64,000 nt of DNA. Origin: UBA2402 sp044371005 (GTDB lineage Bacteria; Planctomycetota; Phycisphaerae; Phycisphaerales; UBA1924). The stretch spans positions 1-64,000 of the forward strand of contig JBILUL010000003.1 of assembly GCA_044371005.1 (NCBI GenBank), read 5' to 3'. The translations under genes were made by a program, and so were the position numbers. The notes under the pieces were generated by a model. That model saw only the letters and a list, made by a program, of their open reading frames with translations. It did no database searches and was not told where the DNA came from. The first letter of the stretch is position 1, and each line of letters starts with the position of its first letter. Positions 50,080-58,685 of the stretch are shown here, one piece after another.

Positions 50080-52860
50080 TCAGACGTCCAGATTGCGAAC
50101 TTCGAGGGCGTGCTCTTCGATGTAAGCGCGACGAGGCTCCACTTCTTCACCCATGAGGCGGGTGAAGAGCTGGTCGGCCTCCGCGGCTGAGTTGAGCGTG
50201 ACTTTGAGCAGCGTTCGCTTGGTGGGATCCATCGTCGTATCCCACAGCTGCTCGGCGTCCATTTCACCCAGACCCTTGAACCGCTTGATCTCAAGGCCGC
50301 GGCTTCCGATTTCGCGGAGCGCATCGAGAATGGCGGGAATGTTCGGAGCTTCGACGACGCTGGAACGCGTGGGCGACTTGCGAGGAACGGAGACGCTGGC
50401 TTCGCTGGCTCCGTCTTCAGGGGTTGCCGCGTGATCGGCCTGCAGCTTCGCTGCGGCTGCGGTGAGTGTCCAGGCGAACTTCGCCGCGAGCAACTCGCCG
50501 GTCACGGATTCCTGCTGTGCGCCGCCGTAGGTGACGGGCGACACGGGAACTCCAAGCGTCTCAAGTTCGGCGAAGATGCGATCCAGCTCACGGTTCTCGT
50601 GCAGTTCGCGGATGATGGCCTGACGATCGGGATCGATGCGGACGACATCCGAACCCGAAACGGGTGCCGCGGCGTCCGTGGCGGCGCGGTGATCGGCCAA
50701 CTGCAAGTTGTTGCGTGCCAATCCAGCCATCGCATCGGCTTCGGACCAGGCGTTGATCATGCCATGGCGCCAGGAGAGGCGGTGGGTCGGGAGGCGGCGT
50801 GACCCACTTGGATCCTGATCGCGTGCGGTGAGCACCTCAAGGAACGGAACGCCACGACGCTGCGACACTTCCACCAGTTCGTTCACGCGGCGGAGCAGGT
50901 GCACCACGCGGCGGAGCGGGTTGCCTTCGATCCGTGCCAACTCGGTCGCATGACCCGCCCGCGGATCATCGGGATTGAGCGAACCCACATCGCGAACGAT
51001 GAGCGTTGCAGAATCCATGCCGATTTCCATCAGCGCATCATCGAGGGCTCGCCCGTTGATGACGTACTGGCCCTTCTTTGACTTGGAGCCGACACGGGAG
51101 ATCTGAAAGAGCGGAGGCTGCGCGACATAGATGTGCCCGCGATCCAGCAGTTCACGCATCTGACGGAAGAAGAACGTGAGCAGCAGCGAACGGATGTGGC
51201 TGCCGTCCACGTCGGCGTCGGTCATGATGATGATCTTGCCGTACCGCAGACGCGACATGTCGATGTCGGTGCCGATGCCCACCTTGAGTGCCGCGATCAG
51301 CGTGCGGATTTCCTCGAAGGCCAGCATCTTGTCGATGCGAGCCTTCTCGACGTTCAGAATCTTGCCCTTGAGCGGCAGAATCGCCTGCGTCTCGACGTTG
51401 CGGCCCTGCGTTGCTGACCCACCTGCCGAATCACCTTCGACGATGAACAGTTCACTCTCATCAACGTTGCGGGTCTTGCAGTCGCGCAGCTTGGCGGGCA
51501 TGCCGCCGCCCTCAAGACCGCTCTTGCGCCGCGTCAGCTCACGCGCTTTGCGTGCCGCTTCACGAGCCTGAGCCGCCACGATGCCCTTCATGCACAGCCG
51601 CTTGGCCTCGCCGGGATGCTCCTCCAGCCAACGATCAAGCCCTTCACTCACTGCCGACGACACAAAGCTCTCAACCTCAGGATTGAGCAGTCGCTCCTTT
51701 GGCTGGTTGTTGAAGGTGGGGTTGGGCAGCTTCACCGACACAATGGCGATCAGGCCTTCACGAAGGTCTTCACCGGTCGGCACCGGATCCTTTTCCTTGA
51801 TGATGCCAGCCTTACGCGCGTAGTTGTTCAAGGAACGCGTGAGCGCCACCTTGAACCCCGCGGCATGCGTGCCACCATCCTTGTTGTTGATGTTGTTCGC
51901 AAACGCCAGCACCGACTCGTTGTACCCATCGTGATACTGGAAGGCGACCTCAGCCACCAGACTCTCAGCCGTCTCCTCGCGACGGAAGTACACCGGCGCG
52001 GCAACTGCCGACTTGCCGGCCATCAGATACTGCACGTACTCAGCAAGACCGTTGTTGGCCTTGAACTCATCGCTGCGAAGGCGCCCATCGGCACCGACAC
52101 GCTCATCGTTGAACCGCACCCGCACGCCGGGGTTGAGATACGAGAGTTCACGCAGGCGATTGCTCAGCGTCGTGTAGTCGAACGTTGTTTCCGGGAAGAT
52201 CTCCGGATCGGGGCGGAACGTCACCATCGTGCCACGCTTGCGCACGGCCACTTCGGGAATCGGACCGACACAGGTCAGGGGTGAGGACACACGCCCGCGC
52301 TCAAAGCCGATCGCATAGACCATGCCATCGCGGTACACCTCGCACGCCAGATATTCAGAGAGCGCATTCACGCACGACACACCGACGCCGTGAAGACCGC
52401 CCGATACCTTGTACGCGCTGCCTTCCTGCTGGAACTTGCCGCCGGCATGCAACTTCGTGAGCACGACTTCAATCGCCGGTTTGCCGTTGAGCGTCGGATC
52501 CTCGTGCTTCATCGGGCCTACGGGGATGCCGCGGCCATCATCCACCACCGCGCAGGATCCGTCGGGCTGGATCGTCACGTCGACGAACGTCGCGTGGCCC
52601 GCCATCGCTTCGTCGATTGAGTTGTCGACGACCTCGTAGACCAGGTGGTGCAGAGCGCTGAGGCCCGTACCACCGATGTACATGCCAGGGCGCTTGCGCA
52701 CCGCATCCAGACCTTCCAGGACCTGAATCTGCTCGGCGCCGTAGCTTCCCTGGACATTCCCGACGGTGCTCTGCGCACCGGCGTTCAGACCGGGTGCGTC
52801 AAGACCAGTTGCATCAGGCTCTGCCGGGTTGCCCGCAGTCGTTGAGGTGGTTGTGGACAT
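50080..52860 (-). CDS. gyrB: DNA gyrase subunit B
   Basis: GyrB is the ATPase and Toprim subunit of gyrase. The 926-residue product has the GHKL ATPase site (VDNSIDEAMAGH, DDGRGIPVG, GGLHGVGVSCVNALS), the transducer domain and the Toprim domain (VEGDSAGGSA, MTDADVDGSHIR). The conserved end is KRFKGLGEMDAEQLWDTTMD through RRAYIEEHALEVRNLDV. An insert of roughly 250 residues (about 595-845) separates Toprim from the tail, larger than the one of about 165 residues in E. coli GyrB. The first 40 residues are a poorly conserved extension. No gyrA is adjacent. Minus-strand ATG 52860 lacks a visible ribosome site. Confidence 0.97.
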   Translation of the reverse strand: MSTTTSTTAGNPAEPDATGLDAPGLNAGAQSTVGNVQGSYGAEQIQVLEGLDAVRKRPGMYIGGTGLSALHHLVYEVVDNSIDEAMAGHATFVDVTIQPDGSCAVVDDGRGIPVGPMKHEDPTLNGKPAIEVVLTKLHAGGKFQQEGSAYKVSGGLHGVGVSCVNALSEYLACEVYRDGMVYAIGFERGRVSSPLTCVGPIPEVAVRKRGTMVTFRPDPEIFPETTFDYTTLSNRLRELSYLNPGVRVRFNDERVGADGRLRSDEFKANNGLAEYVQYLMAGKSAVAAPVYFRREETAESLVAEVAFQYHDGYNESVLAFANNINNKDGGTHAAGFKVALTRSLNNYARKAGIIKEKDPVPTGEDLREGLIAIVSVKLPNPTFNNQPKERLLNPEVESFVSSAVSEGLDRWLEEHPGEAKRLCMKGIVAAQAREAARKARELTRRKSGLEGGGMPAKLRDCKTRNVDESELFIVEGDSAGGSATQGRNVETQAILPLKGKILNVEKARIDKMLAFEEIRTLIAALKVGIGTDIDMSRLRYGKIIIMTDADVDGSHIRSLLLTFFFRQMRELLDRGHIYVAQPPLFQISRVGSKSKKGQYVINGRALDDALMEIGMDSATLIVRDVGSLNPDDPRAGHATELARIEGNPLRRVVHLLRRVNELVEVSQRRGVPFLEVLTARDQDPSGSRRLPTHRLSWRHGMINAWSEADAMAGLARNNLQLADHRAATDAAAPVSGSDVVRIDPDRQAIIRELHENRELDRIFAELETLGVPVSPVTYGGAQQESVTGELLAAKFAWTLTAAAAKLQADHAATPEDGASEASVSVPRKSPTRSSVVEAPNIPAILDALREIGSRGLEIKRFKGLGEMDAEQLWDTTMDPTKRTLLKVTLNSAAEADQLFTRLMGEEVEPRRAYIEEHALEVRNLDV

Positions 52861-53229
52861 AGGCGAAGAATGACCTGTCGTTCGCAGAATCGGTTAGGGT
52901 CGCCTCGTGCAAGCCCCGCACCGGCCACAGGGGTGATCAATGCCCCGAATCAGGCCTTGACTGTGGCGGGCTGAGTATATCAGGGATGGGTTCCTGGCCC
53001 CTTGCTTTCTGAGCGAATCGGCCCATTTTTCTTGCATCAATTGCCAGTTGCAATGGCCGTCCCCCGAACCTGTTTGAGCACACCTGCCACTTGGTTTCCA
53101 GTCTGACAGGAATCACACCCTTCTGGTCAGAATTCCCCCAAAGCGCATGGGTTTCAAAATCCGATCGTCCTCCGAACAACGTTCCTGGTTCTTCCGCCGC
53201 AGCCGCGGCATCACCCTACCACTCGCTAC
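52861..53229. other. Divergent promoter region of gyrB and an unknown gene
   Basis: I see no gene in this 369-bp region. A minus-strand TATACT at 52979-52974, about 114 bases before gyrB, is the best -10 candidate; its -35 region is poor. The 52985-53110 part is AT-richer than average. Confidence 0.5.
52974..52979 (-). promoter_or_regulatory. Candidate -10 element of gyrB
   Basis: TATACT on the minus strand, preceded by TGA, lies about 114 bases upstream of the gyrB ATG. Confidence 0.4.
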
Positions 53230-54216
53230 ATGACCCTCCCGGACCAACCTGAGCCACACGAACCAACCGTCCAGGACAACGGGCCGGAACCGATTCACGC
53301 GGCGTACACGATCCGCAGAGAACTCACCGGCGGCTGGTTCTGGCCTGCCGCCTTCATGTGGGCCTCCTTGGCCTACTGCGCCTATGTCCTGGTCCGAATC
53401 TTCATGGGAAGCCTCGGACTCGACCCACGCATCGCGGAGTTCGCCGCGGCCGCAGGATTGGTCATGTGGGGCATCCAACGCGTCCGCAGCTGGCGCTCCA
53501 ACCCCACTGCTCCATCATGGGCCAGAGCACGAGATGGCCTTTCGTCCGACCCGAGTCATCGCCTTCGGCTGGTGGGTGAGGGTGCCTCGATCAACAGGAT
53601 CGCTGCCCAGATTGAAACCATCGGGGATCGGTTCACTGAGCCCCTGATCACGCGCACGGCCCTTGGCATCAGCGTCGCGGACGATCGGGTTGACAGCTTT
53701 GGCAACGCACGCCCCGGCCACGTGGGCCTCTTCAGCCGCACATCGGGCCTGGTTCGCCCCGACCTCTCGGCAGCGCAGAAAGCAACGGGAATCGTCGGAG
53801 CGATCGGCTCCGTCGTCGCCGTCTTCCAGGGCACCGTTCACCTCTTTGGCGTCCTGCAGCCCTTTGGCCCCTTGATCGGGTTCACCGGAGTGACCGGAGG
53901 AATCGTCCTGCTGGGATTGCTCTGCCCCACCTACATCAGAGTCGCGCCGGGCTCTCTGGACATCCTGCGCTTCGGATGGATCGGCCGGGGCATTCCTCGC
54001 TTCGAGCACTTTGACCTGCGCACCTGTCAGGTCCTGGTTGATTCCCGTACCGGCATGATCCGGCTCTGGGATGAATCTCGCGCGACACGCCGCGGCCTAT
54101 TCATCAACGGCTCAATGACTGGCGCCGGGAAACTCGAACTGGCCAAGGCAGTTCTCGCCGCGGCACGATCAAGGATCCCCACGCCATCGCTCCCCGACGA
54201 TGCGCTCGTTGGTTGA
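53230..54216 (+). CDS. Membrane protein of unknown function
   Basis: I do not recognise this 328-residue protein. Hydrophobic segments lie near residues 35-60 and 67-86, then a cluster near 186-240 (ATGIVGAIGSVVAVFQGTVH, GGIVLLGLLCPTYIRV). Between them is a soluble region of about 95 residues rich in Arg/Ser/Asp. The C-terminal 85 residues (APGSLDILRFGWIGRGIPRF, CQVLVDSRTGMIRLWDES) look like a small cytoplasmic beta domain of PH-like character. Composition and frame use match neighbouring genes. No ribosome site precedes the ATG. It is divergent from gyrB and convergent with the transpeptidase gene. Confidence 0.7.
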   Translation: MTLPDQPEPHEPTVQDNGPEPIHAAYTIRRELTGGWFWPAAFMWASLAYCAYVLVRIFMGSLGLDPRIAEFAAAAGLVMWGIQRVRSWRSNPTAPSWARARDGLSSDPSHRLRLVGEGASINRIAAQIETIGDRFTEPLITRTALGISVADDRVDSFGNARPGHVGLFSRTSGLVRPDLSAAQKATGIVGAIGSVVAVFQGTVHLFGVLQPFGPLIGFTGVTGGIVLLGLLCPTYIRVAPGSLDILRFGWIGRGIPRFEHFDLRTCQVLVDSRTGMIRLWDESRATRRGLFINGSMTGAGKLELAKAVLAAARSRIPTPSLPDDALVG

Positions 54217-54268
54217 CGCCGCCTGAGTTCTCAATCCGCTCGCTGCGTGGGAAACCCTGCGATGAGGC

Positions 54269-55702
54269 TCAGGGCACAACCTTCACGATGCTGATCCGCA
54301 TCGCGAGCAGTTCGTACACGAGCTTGATGTCTTCGTCGTGCAGACGAGCGCAACCCATCGACTTGGACTGCCCGATGCTGTCTGGCTCCACCGTGCCGTG
54401 CAGGCCATAGCCCACGATCGGGGCGGAATCACCCAGGCCCTGCCAACCGAGCCAGTACTCACCGATCGGGTTCTTGGGATCATCCTTTTCGAACTTCTCG
54501 CCGGTGCGAGGATTGCGCCAATCGGGGTTCTGCATCTTGCTCTTGATCGAGAAGGTGCCCAGGGGCGTGCCGTTGTCAGCGCCCAGACCGACCTTGAAGG
54601 ATCGGATGTAGATCCAGCTCTCGGGCTCATCGGGAGAACCCGCAAACAGGTCCATCCGGTAGTCGGCCTTGTGCACGATCGCGTGGAAGGGGCCGCGCAC
54701 CAGCTTGAGCTTCTGGCCAATCTTGAGCGCGTGCGGCGAACTCATCTTGTTGATGCGCTGAATGAGCGCCCATTCCGTCGTCAGCTCACGCTTCTTGCGG
54801 ATCTTCTCGAGGGCATCACCGCCGACCACCGTGTACATCTCGGTCAGTTCATCGCCGGGAGTCACCTTCGCGGAGAAAACCAGATCCTCGTTGATCGTCG
54901 TCAGCTTCTGCCGGAGGATCTCCTGATCACCCTTGGCGGTTTCCGGGTTGGCCAGTGCCTTGCTGTAGGTCAGGCGAGCTTCAACCAGCTTGCCCGCCGC
55001 GAGCGCACGGTCGCCGGCTTCGATCACCGCGCGCACGCCCTGGGTGCTCGCGGTCGAAGTCATGTCGCCGGGAACCGGCGGAGGGGCCAGCCCCGGACCT
55101 GCACCCGGCACCACTTCACCGGGCTTCATGTCAGGCTTGGACACATCAACCGGCGTCGGCTTGGTCGGATCAGTCGCGGGCTTGGAGGGATCTGCAATCT
55201 GCTTGGTCGGGTCTGCCGCCTGCTTGGCCGGATCAATCACCGGCGGCGTCGCACCCGGAGCTGCGGGCGGCTGCGATCCCGCGGGGGGCGTTCCTGCAGG
55301 CTGACCCGTGGGCTGACCCAATGCCGCACCGAGCGTTGCCGCCGGACGTGAAGGGGCCGTGCCGGGGGTTGTCGCCTGGCGGAGTTCGACCGGAGCCTGC
55401 CCTGCCGCGGCGACCTTTGCTGCTGGCGTCGCTGGGGAGGCTGAAGGACCACCAGGCGTGCCGGAGGGCGTTGCAATCGGAGTCACGGGCGCCTTGGAGC
55501 CACCCGCGGCTGGGTTGAGCAGCGGGCTCTGGTCGCGATACGCGACGTACCACAGACCCCAGCCACCCGCAGCAAGCAATGCCACTGCGGCGACCGCGAG
55601 AACGGGTGTCGGAAGCGAAGCGGGGCCACGACGGCCGGAGGTGCGTCCCATGACGGGACGGCTCATCTGTGTGCTGCGTTCGATCTGAGAGGGAAGTGCC
55701 AT
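54269..55702 (-). CDS. Membrane-anchored LysM L,D-transpeptidase (YkuD)
   Basis: The enzyme forms or modifies L,D cross-links in peptidoglycan. The 477-residue protein has one membrane helix (about 35-55). A long Pro/Ala/Thr/Gly linker follows, with DPxK repeats (AADPTKQIADPSKPATDPTK). Then come a short helical region, a LysM-like module (YTVVGGDALEKIRKKRELT) and the YkuD domain, with His435 (GLHGT) and Cys451 (SKSMGCARL). Start ATG 55702 follows AAGGA by 8 nt; ATGs at 55711 and 55726 are alternatives. It is downstream of rarA and the cyclo-ligase gene on the same strand. Confidence 0.93.
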   Translation of the reverse strand: MALPSQIERSTQMSRPVMGRTSGRRGPASLPTPVLAVAAVALLAAGGWGLWYVAYRDQSPLLNPAAGGSKAPVTPIATPSGTPGGPSASPATPAAKVAAAGQAPVELRQATTPGTAPSRPAATLGAALGQPTGQPAGTPPAGSQPPAAPGATPPVIDPAKQAADPTKQIADPSKPATDPTKPTPVDVSKPDMKPGEVVPGAGPGLAPPPVPGDMTSTASTQGVRAVIEAGDRALAAGKLVEARLTYSKALANPETAKGDQEILRQKLTTINEDLVFSAKVTPGDELTEMYTVVGGDALEKIRKKRELTTEWALIQRINKMSSPHALKIGQKLKLVRGPFHAIVHKADYRMDLFAGSPDEPESWIYIRSFKVGLGADNGTPLGTFSIKSKMQNPDWRNPRTGEKFEKDDPKNPIGEYWLGWQGLGDSAPIVGYGLHGTVEPDSIGQSKSMGCARLHDEDIKLVYELLAMRISIVKVVP

Positions 55703-55829
55703 TGGTTCCATCCTTGTGTCAGTCATCAGGGCAGTCGCTCGCCGCGAACTGCCGCTGTCATGCTCGTTCCTGGCGCCCGGTGCAATCCTTGCAGGGGCTG
55801 ATGCGGTCTCGTGCGAAACCTCCGGCAAT

Positions 55830-56432
55830 TCAGCCTCGTGGACGCTGCGGGTTCGCGAGCAAAGCACGCTGTTCAGTGACCACCGCATGCAACGGAGCAT
55901 CCGTCGACTCACGCGGCACTGAACCAACCACCTGCTCCTCGAACGCCACACCGACGACGGCGGCCTTCATCGCTGGGTCGCTGAGAAAACGATCATAGAA
56001 CCCCATCCCCCTGCCCAGACGGTTTCCCGCCGCATCAAACGCGACTCCAGGTGCAATTATCACTCCGATTTCCTCCACCCCCACCGTTCGCCCGGGCGGC
56101 GCGACGGGCACCCCCATCCGCCCGCGGGGCCAGAGGTCGGGAGTCCATCCCGCCAGCTCAACGGCCCACATCCGCCGCGTGGCGACCTCGAAGACGGGGA
56201 CGCACACCCCTCGCCCCTGGGCAAGCCGCGAGAGGGCCAGGGGGCCGACATCCACCTCGGCCCCGAAAGGCATGTAGAGCATGGTCAGTCCCTGGCGCTG
56301 CCAGCATTCGAGGGTTTCGACGCGCTGACAGATTGCCAGAGATCTGCGGCGACGGTCCGCCGCGTCCAGTGCGTCCAGTCTTGCCTGCACCTCTCGGCGC
56401 ATGGTCGCCTTGGCGTCCTTGATCTGGGTCAT
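55830..56432 (-). CDS. 5-formyltetrahydrofolate cyclo-ligase
   Basis: The enzyme converts 5-formyl-THF to 5,10-methenyl-THF using ATP. The 200-residue product has the N-terminal RREVQARLDAL helix, YMPFGAEVDVGPL, and the family signature PGVAFDAAGNRLGRGMGFYDRFL at about residues 130-152. The ATG overlaps the rarA stop by one base (TGATG), indicating coupled translation. Folate metabolism is also represented by folC at 61552. Confidence 0.94.
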   Translation of the reverse strand: MTQIKDAKATMRREVQARLDALDAADRRRRSLAICQRVETLECWQRQGLTMLYMPFGAEVDVGPLALSRLAQGRGVCVPVFEVATRRMWAVELAGWTPDLWPRGRMGVPVAPPGRTVGVEEIGVIIAPGVAFDAAGNRLGRGMGFYDRFLSDPAMKAAVVGVAFEEQVVGSVPRESTDAPLHAVVTEQRALLANPQRPRG

Positions 56433-57784
56433 CAGCCCCCCTGTTCAGCCGCGGCTTGGACGCGGACTGCCCGAGCCCGCTCGAGGAAGTCCGCCAGGAT
56501 CTTCTCGCTGCCCCGCTGGGTGGGTTCGTAGTAGCGTTTCTCAACGCCCAGGTAGTCCTGGCGTCCCAGGCCATCGGCGTGATCGTGGGCGTAGTCGTAC
56601 GCCCCGCCGGTCTTGGTTCCCGAGCTTCGTTCCGCGGCTTTCTTGACGTTGGAATCCTTGATGTGCATGGGGACAGCAACGGTCCGGCCTTCTCGCACAT
56701 CAGCGATCGCGGCATCAATCGCCACATACGACGCGTTGCTCTTGGGCGTGCAGGCGAGGTAGGTGACGGCCTGTGCGAGGGTGATGCGGGCTTCGGGCAT
56801 GCCGATGCGTTCGACCAGTTCCCACGCCGCGGCGGCGACCATGATGCCGCGTGGATCGGCGTTCCCGACATCCTCACTGGCAAGGATCGAAAGACGGCGT
56901 GCGATGAATCGCACATCCTCGCCCGCTTCGAGCATGACGGCGAGCCAGTAGAGTGCGGCATCGGGATCGCTGCCGCGGATGGACTTGATGAATGCGGACG
57001 CGGCATCGTAATGCTGATCGCCCTTGCCGTCGTAGACGATGGCCTTCTGCTGGATGGAATCCTGCGCCACGGCAAGATCCACCAAGATGTCGCCGCTCGA
57101 AGCCTGGCTCGAGAGCACGGCCACTTCGAGGCCGGTGAGTGCCTTGCGAACATCACCATCGCAGCGTGCGGCCCAGAGGGCGTAGGCCTCATCGGTCACG
57201 GTCAGCGGCAGGGCCCCGAAACCCCGCTGCGGATCGGCGACGGCTCGCTTGAGCGCTTCGATCACATCGACCTCGCTGACGGGTTCGAGTCGGAAGAGCG
57301 TGCTGCGGCTTACGAGCGCGGAGTTGACGGCAAAGAGGGGGTTCTCGGTGGTGGCACCGATGAGCGTGATGATGCCGCGTTCCACATCACCCAGCAGCAC
57401 ATCCTGCTGTGACTTGGTGAAGCGGTGGATCTCATCGAGGAAGAGGATGGTGCGCTTGTTTTCGTATTCGAGGCGTTTGGCGGCGTCATCGACGATCTCG
57501 CGGATGCGCTTGACGCCCACGGATGCGGCGTTCTCGCGTTCGAACTTGCGCTTGCTCGCCGCGGCGATGAGTTCGGCGAGCGTGGTCTTGCCGGTGCCCG
57601 GCGGACCGTGGAAGAGCATGCTGGTGATGGTGTCGGCTGCGAGCATGCGGCGCAGGAGTTTTCCCTCGCCCAGGATGTGCTTCTGGCCGACGAACTCCGA
57701 CAGATCGCGCGGGCGCATGCGCACCGCCAGGGGTGCTGCCCCAGCCCGTGCCTGCTCACGTTTGGTCTGCCAGAGATCGGCCAT
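56432..57784 (-). CDS. rarA: Replication-associated recombination protein A (RarA/MgsA)
   Basis: RarA is an AAA+ ATPase that acts at stalled replication forks. The 450-residue product has Walker A GPPGTGKTT (60-68), Walker B LFLDEIHRF, sensor I GATTENP and sensor II region DGDVRKALTGLE. The RarA-specific C-terminal domain carries YDGKGDQHYDAASAFIKSIRGSD and SEDVGNADP. ATG 57784 is preferred to an upstream TTG. It heads a rarA, cyclo-ligase, transpeptidase run on the minus strand. Confidence 0.96.
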   Translation of the reverse strand: MADLWQTKREQARAGAAPLAVRMRPRDLSEFVGQKHILGEGKLLRRMLAADTITSMLFHGPPGTGKTTLAELIAAASKRKFERENAASVGVKRIREIVDDAAKRLEYENKRTILFLDEIHRFTKSQQDVLLGDVERGIITLIGATTENPLFAVNSALVSRSTLFRLEPVSEVDVIEALKRAVADPQRGFGALPLTVTDEAYALWAARCDGDVRKALTGLEVAVLSSQASSGDILVDLAVAQDSIQQKAIVYDGKGDQHYDAASAFIKSIRGSDPDAALYWLAVMLEAGEDVRFIARRLSILASEDVGNADPRGIMVAAAAWELVERIGMPEARITLAQAVTYLACTPKSNASYVAIDAAIADVREGRTVAVPMHIKDSNVKKAAERSSGTKTGGAYDYAHDHADGLGRQDYLGVEKRYYEPTQRGSEKILADFLERARAVRVQAAAEQGG

Positions 57785-57864
57785 GAGCAAGCATACGGCA
57801 GGCGTTCGGCCCTGCCCGCGCGGTGGGCCGGAGTGGAAGATTTTTTAGTACCTGCTAACATAGT

Positions 57865-58611
57865 GTGTTGACCCCGTTGTTGACTGTCATTCTGCTCGCG
57901 GCATGGATCTGCTTTGCCTTGTTCTGCCGCTGGATCAGCGTGGGTACCCCACGCCCGGGATCGCTTTCAATCGGGCTCTTCTACCGGTTCATTCAGGTCT
58001 ATTCGCGTCTGGTGCACCGGCTTGAGGTGACTGGTCAGGGGCATGCGCTGCTCTGTGATCAACAGACCGGGCCGCTGGTGGTTGTCTGCAATCACACGGC
58101 GGGCGTGGACCCGGCGATCGTGCAGTCGGCGATGGTGCGAGAGATTCGCTGGATGATGGCCAAGGACATGATGCTTCCCAGTTGCAGCTGGATCTGGGAG
58201 TGGCTGCGAATCATCGCGGTTGATACGAAGGCACGGGCCGACACCAACAGCGTGCGCGAAGCGATCCGGCACCTCAATGAAGGCGGAGTGCTGGGCCTTT
58301 TCCCCGAGGGCGGGATCGAACGACCGTCGCGACAGTTCAGACCTTTCATGGCGGGCGCGGGGCTCATCATTGCACGCACGCAGGCACCGGTGCTGCCCGT
58401 GTTCATCTCAGGGACACCTGATGTGCCGCAGGCGTGGGAGAGCCTGTGGACTCCCAGTCACGCGACGCTCACGATCGGACCGGTGATGCGCTTCTCGGCG
58501 GATCAGAACTCCGAATCGATCAACGCGCAGATCAAGGCGTGGTTCGAGCGGGTGAGCGGGTGGCAGACGGGAACGGGTCCAGTGTCAACCATGTCGGACA
58601 CCCGAACCTGA
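57865..58611 (+). CDS. Lysophospholipid acyltransferase (PlsC family)
   Basis: PlsC-type enzymes acylate lysophosphatidic acid or related lipids at the inner membrane. The 248-residue product has an N-terminal membrane helix, the catalytic NHTAGVDP (HX4D: His77, Asp82), FPEGGIERP near residue 146 and a VLPVFISGTPDVPQ segment. The GTG start at 57865 has no ribosome site; TAACAT ends 3 nt before it, and a TTG 3 nt downstream would fit a leaderless transcript. It is divergent from rarA. Confidence 0.9.
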   Translation: MLTPLLTVILLAAWICFALFCRWISVGTPRPGSLSIGLFYRFIQVYSRLVHRLEVTGQGHALLCDQQTGPLVVVCNHTAGVDPAIVQSAMVREIRWMMAKDMMLPSCSWIWEWLRIIAVDTKARADTNSVREAIRHLNEGGVLGLFPEGGIERPSRQFRPFMAGAGLIIARTQAPVLPVFISGTPDVPQAWESLWTPSHATLTIGPVMRFSADQNSESINAQIKAWFERVSGWQTGTGPVSTMSDTRT

Positions 58612-58685
58612 GGCTCTCTCGCGACGAACCCCTGCAATGGTTGTACAGCCGGAGGATCGACGCAGACGCAGGAATCCGGCAATCG

